Source: CAZCAQ01 sp964540135
GTDB lineage: Bacteria > Patescibacteriota > WWE3 > UBA101185 > UBA10185
Length of the DNA: 64,000 nt
Reading direction: 5' to 3'
NCBI GenBank assembly: GCA_964540135.1
Contig: CAZILK010000003.1
Coordinates: 22,210-86,209 of the forward strand
The notes under the pieces were generated by a model. It was given only the letters and a program-made list of their open reading frames with translations. It did no database searches and was not told the DNA's origin. Positions 57,456 through 64,000 of the stretch are shown piece after piece. The position numbers and the translations under genes are program-made. Numbering within the stretch: position 1 is the stretch's first letter; each line of letters opens with the position of its first letter.

Positions 57456-58243
57456 ATAAATTAATACTGAGAAACACAATCTATAAAATACTTAATAGTG
57501 TTGATAATGCGTTATCCCTAAAAAACCCGATTACTGTATTTTGCTATCATAGCATTAATGAAGACGCATTTAGATTCAGTATAAATCTTAAGGAGTTCAG
57601 CAATCAAATAGACTACTTGTGTGAAACTTCTGATCCAATTGATCACACAACACTTATTAATGTAATTTCTGGAAAAACTGAACTTACTAAGCCAGCCTTT
57701 GTGATCACCTTTGACGATGGCTACAAGAATGTCCTTGCAGTAAAAGATATTCTAAAATCAAAAGGCATCAAGCCTATTATTTTTGTAATGCCTGAGGAGG
57801 CGACTGTCAATTACGAAGAACTAGGTCAAATTTTTGACAGACTAGATACAGATGATTTAAAAGCATTAATTAAAGATGGGTGGGAAGTTGGATCTCACAG
57901 CCTTTCTCACAGTAACTTCAATGAGCTATCCGAAAATGAACTACAAAGTGAGATTATTGAATCAAAAAGTAAACTAGAACAAGAGCTTGGGATTAAAATA
58001 AACTATTTTTCTTATCCAAAAGGTAATTACAACTCAGATATTGAGGCGATTGTAAAAGAAGCAGGGTATAAAGCAGTATTTACAATGGATGATGGAGTTA
58101 TTACTAAAAGTACTGATTTGTACAGAATTCCACGAGTTGGAGTAGATAAAACTCACAGCTTTTCAACATTTAAACAAACATTTAGTCCGTTAAATATAAA
58201 GTTTAGAAAATTTATAAAAGGGCTTGGCATTTCAGGCCTTTAG
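57452..58243 (+). CDS. Polysaccharide deacetylase (NodB-like)
   Basis: A 263-residue enzyme that removes N-acetyl (or O-acetyl) groups from a glycan. The NodB domain has the metal/catalytic motif FVITFDDGYKNV (about residue 88) and the histidine pair in VGSHSLSHSNF (about 148). Further motifs are YFSYPKGNYNSD and VFTMDDGV. There is no signal peptide or clear membrane segment, so it probably acts inside on lipid-linked precursors, unless exported differently. The ATGA overlap couples it to the preceding GT2. Confidence 0.9.
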   Translation: MNKLILRNTIYKILNSVDNALSLKNPITVFCYHSINEDAFRFSINLKEFSNQIDYLCETSDPIDHTTLINVISGKTELTKPAFVITFDDGYKNVLAVKDILKSKGIKPIIFVMPEEATVNYEELGQIFDRLDTDDLKALIKDGWEVGSHSLSHSNFNELSENELQSEIIESKSKLEQELGIKINYFSYPKGNYNSDIEAIVKEAGYKAVFTMDDGVITKSTDLYRIPRVGVDKTHSFSTFKQTFSPLNIKFRKFIKGLGISGL

Positions 58244-58251
58244 GAGAAAAT

Positions 58252-58980
58252 ATGCAATTAAAATATTTGTATAGAAGAGTCTTATATATTTTGAGAAAAT
58301 TACGAGCTGTGGCTGTAACAACAATTAAGCCAAACGCTGCTTATTATATGTTTGGTAGAACATATAGATCAACTAAGCCTCTTAGTAACATCTATGGTTA
58401 CGATAGAGGTAAACCAGTTGATAGGTATTACATGGAAAAGTTTATGGAGGAAAACAAAGAAGATATAAAAGGAGTCTGCCTTGAGGTCACTGATAATGAT
58501 TACATAGTAAAATACGGCGGTAAAAGCGTGACTCATTCTGATGCTGTTGACATAGATACAAGTAATCCTCACGCAAATATTTATGGGGATCTCAGAGATA
58601 TAAAGATTATTAAAGACAACACATATGATTGCTTCGTAGTTACACAAACCTTTGTTATGATTGATGATTTTGAAGCTGCTATAAAAGAAAGTTTTAGAAT
58701 CTTAAAACCGGGCGGAGTACTTCTGTGCACTATGCCGTGTCTTGGTAGAGTTGGTGTTGATTTAAACCAATACTGGAGATTTACCCAAGCTTCAGGTAAG
58801 TATGCATTTGGTAAGGTTTTTGGCGAAGCAAATGTTGAGTCAAAAACATACGGAAATGTCCTTTCAGGACAGTGTTTCTGGGTCGGTATGGCAAGTAACG
58901 AATTAACTAGCGAGCAACTAGATAACCACGATCCTCAGTATCCAGTTATTGTTGCAGTTAGGGCTGTAAAACAAAAATGA
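58252..58980 (+). CDS. SAM-dependent methyltransferase
   Basis: A 242-residue class I methyltransferase. After a basic N-terminus, GVCLEVTDNDYIVKYG and VDIDTSNPHANIYGDLRD correspond to the SAM-binding strands. YDCFVVTQTFVMIDDFEAAI and RILKPGGVLLCTMPCLGR are the later core strands. The first glycine-rich loop is poorly conserved. It probably methylates a sugar or lipid intermediate of the surface glycan, capping or modifying the chain. AGGAG lies 6 nt before the start, the only clear Shine-Dalgarno site inside the operon. It ends in an ATGA overlap. Confidence 0.8.
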   Translation: MQLKYLYRRVLYILRKLRAVAVTTIKPNAAYYMFGRTYRSTKPLSNIYGYDRGKPVDRYYMEKFMEENKEDIKGVCLEVTDNDYIVKYGGKSVTHSDAVDIDTSNPHANIYGDLRDIKIIKDNTYDCFVVTQTFVMIDDFEAAIKESFRILKPGGVLLCTMPCLGRVGVDLNQYWRFTQASGKYAFGKVFGEANVESKTYGNVLSGQCFWVGMASNELTSEQLDNHDPQYPVIVAVRAVKQK

Positions 58981-60161
58981 CACAAGTACACGTAATAGTA
59001 AAATACTTTATCCCTGTAACTGCCGGTATCGAAGTCAATACCAGAGAAACATATTCAAAGTTAGTTGATAGATGGAACATTACATTCCACACATCTACAG
59101 ATACGCTCACTGAAAAGAACGTACTTCCAAAAACTGATAATGTCCGGGGAATAAATGTAGAAAGATACGAATACAAACGCTTTGGGTTCTGGCCAAACAT
59201 TAACTGGGATACAGCTGATTTTGTTGCATTGCATAACTTTAATGTATTTCCTCATTTTTTTATAATGGGTTATACATTCCTACTTAAGCTTTTTGGGAAA
59301 AAGAAATTCACACTTCTCCTAACCCCTCACGGTGGATTTAATCCTGAGTGGTCAATATTCCCACTGCACATCAGGCTTGTTAAGAAATTTTACCATTATA
59401 CGATAGGTACTCTTATGATAAATCTTTCAGTTGATGGTGTACGAGCAGTTTCTGAGTGGGAAGGAAAAGAGATAATTGCCAAGGGCGTTAATAAAAAGAA
59501 AGTTGAAGTAATAACAAACGGTATTGAAGATGAGGCATATCAAGATAGTGAACAAGACGCTAGTCCTGGTATTAAAAAACAGGTAGAAAGCTATGGCCGG
59601 TATATCATTCAAATTGGCAGGGTTTATGTAATTAAGAATTACGAAACAGTAATTAGAGCACTCCCAAAACTACCTAAAGATATTAAGTACCTTATTGTTG
59701 GACCTGTTGAGAACAATTACCACGATAGTTATAAACCTGGCCTTGAAAAGCTAGCCTCAGAGCTTGGTGTTTCTGACAGAGTGCTTTTCCTTGGTGTAAT
59801 TAAAGGCGTGGATAAGTACTACTTAATTAAACATGCACAACTAATGGTGCATATGGCATTATGGGAAAGTTTTTGTAATGTTGTTCATGAAGGTATGAGC
59901 CAAGGACTTCCATGTATCGTGTCTAATGTTTACGCATTACCTTATTTAATTAAAGACGGTGTAAACGGTTATTGCTTACCAGTTAAAGATAGCGATGCAG
60001 TTGCAGATAAAATAAACTATGTTCTTGAAAACATGGAATCAGCTACAATCAATAACATGAGGAAAGTGAACAAAGAGTTTGGACTTAAGAACTCATGGAC
60101 TAATGTCGCAGAAAGTATGTTTAGTTTCTACAGCAAACAGCGAGGACTAGATAATGAGTAA
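58977..60161 (+). CDS. Family 4 glycosyltransferase
   Basis: A 394-residue GT-B retaining transferase. The N-terminal domain contains VIVKYFIPVTAGIEVNTRETY (about residues 5-25). The C-terminal donor domain has YIIQIGRVYVIKNYETVIRALPKL and the E-x7-E motif region ALWESFCNVVHEGMSQGLPCIVSN (about 305-330). It resembles capsular or LPS mannosyl/glucosyltransferases. It is coupled to the methyltransferase by a 4-nt overlap and to the SDR gene by an 8-nt overlap. Confidence 0.9.
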   Translation: MTQVHVIVKYFIPVTAGIEVNTRETYSKLVDRWNITFHTSTDTLTEKNVLPKTDNVRGINVERYEYKRFGFWPNINWDTADFVALHNFNVFPHFFIMGYTFLLKLFGKKKFTLLLTPHGGFNPEWSIFPLHIRLVKKFYHYTIGTLMINLSVDGVRAVSEWEGKEIIAKGVNKKKVEVITNGIEDEAYQDSEQDASPGIKKQVESYGRYIIQIGRVYVIKNYETVIRALPKLPKDIKYLIVGPVENNYHDSYKPGLEKLASELGVSDRVLFLGVIKGVDKYYLIKHAQLMVHMALWESFCNVVHEGMSQGLPCIVSNVYALPYLIKDGVNGYCLPVKDSDAVADKINYVLENMESATINNMRKVNKEFGLKNSWTNVAESMFSFYSKQRGLDNE

Positions 60162-60921
60162 GCTAGTTAAGTTTATAAAATTCATACTTACTAGCAGGCT
60201 TGATAAACTAGAGCCTCTTAATGGACTTGAAAACAAAGTTATTGTCATTACTGGAGCTAGTAAAGGTCTTGGCAAAGCTATTTCTGAGCAGTTAACACTT
60301 GAGAAATGTAAAGTTGTAATGCTTGGTAGAGATGTAGAAGCCGCAAACAAAGAGAGCGGGGAAGAAAGCACAGGTTCAGACGAACAATTTAGAATTAACT
60401 GCGATGTTAAAGACTTTGATCAATGTCATAAAGCTATAAAAAAAACAATTGAAAAGTTTGGCAAAGTCGATGTCCTTATCAATAACGCAGGTGTTTTTAA
60501 CGAAAAACCTCTTGAGCTAGTAACTGAATCCGAGCTTAACACTATACTCGATGTTAACCTTAAAGGGACTATTCAGATGGCGCAAGCGTGCGCTGAGGTA
60601 TTTAAAAAACAAAGACACGGCACTATTATAAATATTGGCTCTAAAATCAGTCACAATACAAATATCTTACCTAACAAGACTCTATATGCTGCAACAAAAT
60701 ATGGTGTCGAGGGCTTCAGCTTTGCTTTAAACAAAGAGTTAAAAGAATTTGGTTGCAGAGTTATTTGCCTTATGCCTGGTACTATAAATACCTTTTTATC
60801 TCTGTCTGCAGGTGATTTCATGCAGCCCTCTCGTATCGCTCAGCTTGTAGCAATGATTATTAAGTTTGATGATCTAGATTTTGAAGGAATTGTTGTTAAA
60901 TCGATTAAGCAGAATATCTAG
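60154..60921 (+). CDS. Short-chain dehydrogenase/reductase
   Basis: A 255-residue NAD(P)-dependent oxidoreductase. The cofactor motif is TGASKGLGKAI (about residue 30), then NNAGVF, the catalytic Ser in NIGSKISHN, and Y-x3-K in LYAATKYGV (about 170-178). An extra N-terminal stretch of about 25 residues (MSKLVKFIKFILTSRLDKLE) is basic and amphipathic and may attach it to the membrane. It could form a deoxy- or keto-sugar or reduce a lipid carrier. It overlaps the preceding GT4 by 8 nt. Confidence 0.9.
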   Translation: MSKLVKFIKFILTSRLDKLEPLNGLENKVIVITGASKGLGKAISEQLTLEKCKVVMLGRDVEAANKESGEESTGSDEQFRINCDVKDFDQCHKAIKKTIEKFGKVDVLINNAGVFNEKPLELVTESELNTILDVNLKGTIQMAQACAEVFKKQRHGTIINIGSKISHNTNILPNKTLYAATKYGVEGFSFALNKELKEFGCRVICLMPGTINTFLSLSAGDFMQPSRIAQLVAMIIKFDDLDFEGIVVKSIKQNI

Positions 60922-60929
60922 AAAGATTT

Positions 60930-62552
60930 ATGGTTAAACTAACTCTAACTAACAATGCGAGAATGATTATTAACAGGATAGGAAGCCTTGTTGTCCTTAT
61001 CTTTATTGCTGCAATTCTTTTATTAACACTAACCGGTATGACCGGAACGCTTTCACATGAAGATTTTTTAAGCACCGTAGACACATCCTACGGTGCTTTT
61101 GAAAGCTCCTCTCCTAGAAGTAGGTATGCTCTTATTTACTCGATTATTGAGGATAAAACTGCAATTTTAGCAAAACCTTTGGCAGAATTTGCAACACCTG
61201 ACCTTGCAATATCAGGCAAAAACTATGTCTCACTGTTTGCACCTGGAACTTCTGTTATTGCAATTCCTGGCTACCTTGCTGGTAAAGCATTTGGGTCCCC
61301 GGTTCTTGGTGCCTTTGGACTTGTGGCTTTATTTGCATTTGTAAATACACTACTCGTTAAACTTATAGCTCAAAAGCTTGGAGCTAATACTGCAGCTGCT
61401 AACATCGCAGCGTTTACATTTATAGTAGCTACACCTGCATTAACCTATGCTGGAGTTTTATATCAGCATCACTTCACAGTTTTTTTGATTTTAAGCAGTA
61501 TTTACGCACTCCTTAAATTCAAGTCCTTTGTAGCTTTGACTATCGTTTGGTTTATGTGCGCACTATCTATTAGTGTTGACTATCCTAATCTCTTTTTACT
61601 TGCACCAATCGGCATTTATGCGTTTGGCAAAATGATTTTTATACAATCTACAACTGAAAAAAAGGAACTTGTTATAAAACCTTTATACCTACTTACTTTT
61701 TTAAGCATGATTTTGCCACTAGTTATGTTCCTAACCTATAACCAAGAAGCTTTTGGTAATAAGTTTCAGCTTGCAGGAACTTTGAAGAGAGTTACAGGAA
61801 TTCAGAGCGATGTTGATATTAAAAAAGCAGCAGACGAACTAAACAAACAAAAACTCTCACTAAAGCTCGCCGAGCAAAATGACAAAGCAGAGCTTGAAAA
61901 AAAGAAAGATGCAGTGGGGTTTTTTAATACAAGAGATATTTTAAACGGACTTTACATCCATCTATCAAGTGCTGATAGGGGAACGTTAAGATATGCTCCG
62001 GTTTTATTTCTGGGATTACTTGCACTGCCTTTTTTGTATAAAAAAAGAGGAGACATGCTGGCACTAATTATCTCAATACTTCTTGTAAATCTTATTCTTT
62101 ATTCTATGTGGGGAGATCCATGGGGAGGCTGGTCTTTTGGTTCAAGATATATGGTCCCTTCGTTTGCATTAATGGCAATACTACTCGGTGTTGCATTAAC
62201 AAGATTCGGTAAGAACACTATCTTCATGATAGTATTTGCAACAACCCTTGCCTACTCAACACATGTGAATATTCTTGGAGCCGTTTCAACAAGTAATATA
62301 CCACCAAAAGTTGAGGTTCTTGCTCTTGAATCTGTAACAGGTAAGGTTGAGAGGTATACAGAAAAAAGAGGGTATGACTACTTAGCTCGCGATGTTTCAA
62401 GATCGTTTATCTTTAACAACTATCTCAAAGGAAACATGAGAGCATGGGATTTTTACCACATGCTTATGTATACATACATTGCTTTTGGAGGTTTAATGGT
62501 TGCCTCATACTATCTATTTAATACAAATTCAAAGGACTCGGGCGATGAATAA
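60930..62552 (+). CDS. Polytopic membrane protein, GT-C-like
   Basis: A 540-residue protein with about eleven hydrophobic segments. The first loop has SHEDFLSTVDTSYGAFESSSPRSRYAL, an acidic site in the place expected for GT-C enzymes. A long polar insertion with Lys/Glu-rich helix (about 290-330, LNKQKLSLKLAEQNDKAELEKKKD) lies between membrane segments. WGDPWGGWSFGSRYMVPSFALM (about 390-411) resembles the later loop of GT-C/PMT relatives. The donor is probably a polyprenyl-phosphate sugar. It ends with an 8-nt overlap into the next gene. Confidence 0.72.
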   Translation: MVKLTLTNNARMIINRIGSLVVLIFIAAILLLTLTGMTGTLSHEDFLSTVDTSYGAFESSSPRSRYALIYSIIEDKTAILAKPLAEFATPDLAISGKNYVSLFAPGTSVIAIPGYLAGKAFGSPVLGAFGLVALFAFVNTLLVKLIAQKLGANTAAANIAAFTFIVATPALTYAGVLYQHHFTVFLILSSIYALLKFKSFVALTIVWFMCALSISVDYPNLFLLAPIGIYAFGKMIFIQSTTEKKELVIKPLYLLTFLSMILPLVMFLTYNQEAFGNKFQLAGTLKRVTGIQSDVDIKKAADELNKQKLSLKLAEQNDKAELEKKKDAVGFFNTRDILNGLYIHLSSADRGTLRYAPVLFLGLLALPFLYKKRGDMLALIISILLVNLILYSMWGDPWGGWSFGSRYMVPSFALMAILLGVALTRFGKNTIFMIVFATTLAYSTHVNILGAVSTSNIPPKVEVLALESVTGKVERYTEKRGYDYLARDVSRSFIFNNYLKGNMRAWDFYHMLMYTYIAFGGLMVASYYLFNTNSKDSGDE

Positions 62553-64000
62553 CTCGAGATTTTCAATCAATATAGCGCTACCAGAAAACAAACTTAAGCA
62601 GCTGATGCTATTTGTAAATAAATATTTTGGAGTCTTAACATTTCTTGTTTTAACTATTATCTCTATCTTAACTTTCAAAGCCTATTATGATAACGGACTT
62701 GGGATTGCCTATAACGATGCGAGATCTCATCTTGATATAGGAAGACGAGTTGTTGAAGGCCTTAAACCAGGCTTCGCACAGCTTGGATCAGTTTGGCTAC
62801 CACTTCCTCATGTACTTATGCTCCCAACAATTTGGAATGATTTTATGTGGCACTCAGGTCTTGCTGGAGCAATACCGTCTATGTTGTCTTTTATTGCAAT
62901 AGGGCTTTTGATTTATCAATTTTTAAATAAACTTGGAATTGGGCTTATTGGTAAAACTATTGGTATCCTCATTTGGGCGACAAACACAAATATTTTATAT
63001 CTCCAAGCAACAGCAATGACCGAGCTTCTACTGCTTTTCACAATGACTTATGCCTCCTATGAATTACTTCTTTGGGTTAAAAATAATAACTCCTCGCATT
63101 TAATAAAGTGTGCATTTTGGATTATGCTTTCTACATTAACAAGGTACGATGGGTGGTTTTTACTTGCTTGGGTTACTTCTATTGTTGGGTTAGTTATTTT
63201 GTTTGAGGGTTATAAAAGATCAAAGAGCTTAAAGGTAAGCGCTCGGAATCTCCTTAAACTAGCTACAAAGAATTTCACTAAAACTGAAGGCATGCTCTTT
63301 TTATTCTTAACACTCGCATCCTTTGGTATCTTTTTGTGGCTTTTATGGAATTTGATGATCTTTAAAGATCCACTTTATTTTGCGTTTGGGCCGTATTCTG
63401 CAAAAGCTCAACAAGATCAGATTGCAAGTGCCGGGGAATTGCCAACAAAACACAATCTATTTTTATCCGCCAAATACTATTTGTTTGCACTCGCCTATAA
63501 TTCAAATGCATTCTTAATGCTTTACGGGCTTTTTGGATCAGTCTTGTTTTTTGTATCTAAAGACTATAGTTTAAGAATTAAGATCGCGGTCTCAGCTCTT
63601 TTGGCACCACTATTTTTTAACATCTTAGCTTTATATCTTGGACACTCAGTTCTCTTTATACAAGGACTGTCAGGTACAGCTTGGTTTAATGTTAGATACG
63701 GAGTCATGCTTGTGCCTTCTATTGCAGTATTTACAGCAATAATGCTGGATAAGCTAAAAGGGCTTAGGGCTCCACTTATTGGAATCATTCTCATGCTTGT
63801 CTTTTTCCAGTTCTACTCAAGAGATGTTGTAACAATTGATGATGCGAGGGTTGGGTCAAGCCAAAAGAACGTTTCTGAAGTATCTGGCTGGCTTGCGAAA
63901 AATGCTGGTCCTAAAAAAGGCTTTGTATTAATATCAGCAGCTTCGCACGATGCAATTATCTTCTCATCAGGCATGCCTATGAAACGCTTTATTCACGAAG
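62545..64000 (+). CDS. GT-C membrane glycosyltransferase, partial (runs off the right edge)
   Basis: About 485 residues are visible. After a basic N-terminus and a membrane segment (about 25-45), the first outer loop has GIAYNDARSHLDIGRRVVEGLKPG, where Asp residues take the catalytic place, then GSVWLPLPHVLML. TELLLLFTMTYASYELLLW and STLTRYDGWFLLAWV follow the ArnT/PMT-like pattern. About ten membrane segments are seen, and a soluble C-terminal part begins near residue 430. It starts inside the last codons of the preceding gene (8-nt overlap). The stop lies outside the window. Confidence 0.85.
   Translation, partial: MNNSRFSINIALPENKLKQLMLFVNKYFGVLTFLVLTIISILTFKAYYDNGLGIAYNDARSHLDIGRRVVEGLKPGFAQLGSVWLPLPHVLMLPTIWNDFMWHSGLAGAIPSMLSFIAIGLLIYQFLNKLGIGLIGKTIGILIWATNTNILYLQATAMTELLLLFTMTYASYELLLWVKNNNSSHLIKCAFWIMLSTLTRYDGWFLLAWVTSIVGLVILFEGYKRSKSLKVSARNLLKLATKNFTKTEGMLFLFLTLASFGIFLWLLWNLMIFKDPLYFAFGPYSAKAQQDQIASAGELPTKHNLFLSAKYYLFALAYNSNAFLMLYGLFGSVLFFVSKDYSLRIKIAVSALLAPLFFNILALYLGHSVLFIQGLSGTAWFNVRYGVMLVPSIAVFTAIMLDKLKGLRAPLIGIILMLVFFQFYSRDVVTIDDARVGSSQKNVSEVSGWLAKNAGPKKGFVLISAASHDAIIFSSGMPMKRFIHE

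Noticed and set aside
1..64000. CRISPR arrays, insertion sequences, phage genes, rRNA genes and UGA recoding
   Set aside because: No spaced direct repeats, transposase or integrase motifs or rRNA were seen, and several genes end in TGA without internal in-frame TGA.

Overview
The window is an AT-rich, gene-dense bacterial chromosome segment, probably from the Candidate Phyla Radiation (Patescibacteria). This placement is inferred from trimmed housekeeping proteins: a threonyl-tRNA synthetase without the TGS domain, a short PheT, a trigger factor without its PPIase domain, many small membrane-anchored proteins of unknown role, and a large glycan cluster. TGA is an ordinary stop here (several genes end in it), so the code is standard. 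I cannot name the class. Two runs of exactly 100 N (12687-12786 and 47852-47951) mark scaffold gaps of unknown true length; each interrupts a gene.

Layout. 1-8700: metG (cut by the left edge), a YceI-like protein, a DsbA-like oxidoreductase, NDH-2, a glycosyltransferase, Mn-type superoxide dismutase, thioredoxin reductase and small anchored proteins; this is a redox and oxygen-tolerance block. 8748-12896: tRNA-Gly followed by a vWA/TerF-like protein and a large unrecognised protein broken by a gap; this is the least explained part. 12959-18728: small hydrolases, a C39-like/TPR protein, an MFS carrier, quinone-type dihydroorotate dehydrogenase and an SPL-like radical SAM protein. 18792-22823: tRNA-Arg/tRNA-Leu, a glycosyltransferase, a nucleoside-kinase-like protein, an aminotransferase and Hsp20. 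22900-24581: an ArsR-thioredoxin-permease metalloid operon with its operators. 24637-33497: GT-C membrane glycosyltransferases around a propeller protein. 33572-44029: a copper-handling fusion, MFS, SurA-like chaperone, CCC1/VIT transporter, two lysozyme-like proteins, an isochorismatase-fold enzyme, a large surface protein, and tig-clpP. 44081-51291: tRNA-Val, a hydrolase, and thrS-infC-[gap]-rplT-(81 aa)-pheS-pheT, the same order as in Escherichia coli. 51394-64000: a tightly overlapping surface-glycan operon led by a 1422-residue GT2-flippase-GT4 fusion, running off the right edge.

Two gene-expression modes are visible. About twenty genes have a TATAAT-like hexamer ending 5-7 nt before the start codon and no Shine-Dalgarno sequence, which predicts leaderless mRNAs. 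A smaller set (sod, hsp20, thrS, infC, the thioredoxin of the ars operon, a 38-residue peptide, the methyltransferase of the glycan operon) has clear AGGAG-type sites. infC appears to start at AUA. Inside the glycan operon the genes overlap by 4 or 8 nt, which implies translational coupling.

Start codons were chosen by combining reading frame, domain start and these promoter or RBS signals. Functions are assigned from motifs read by eye; no database search or structure prediction was run.
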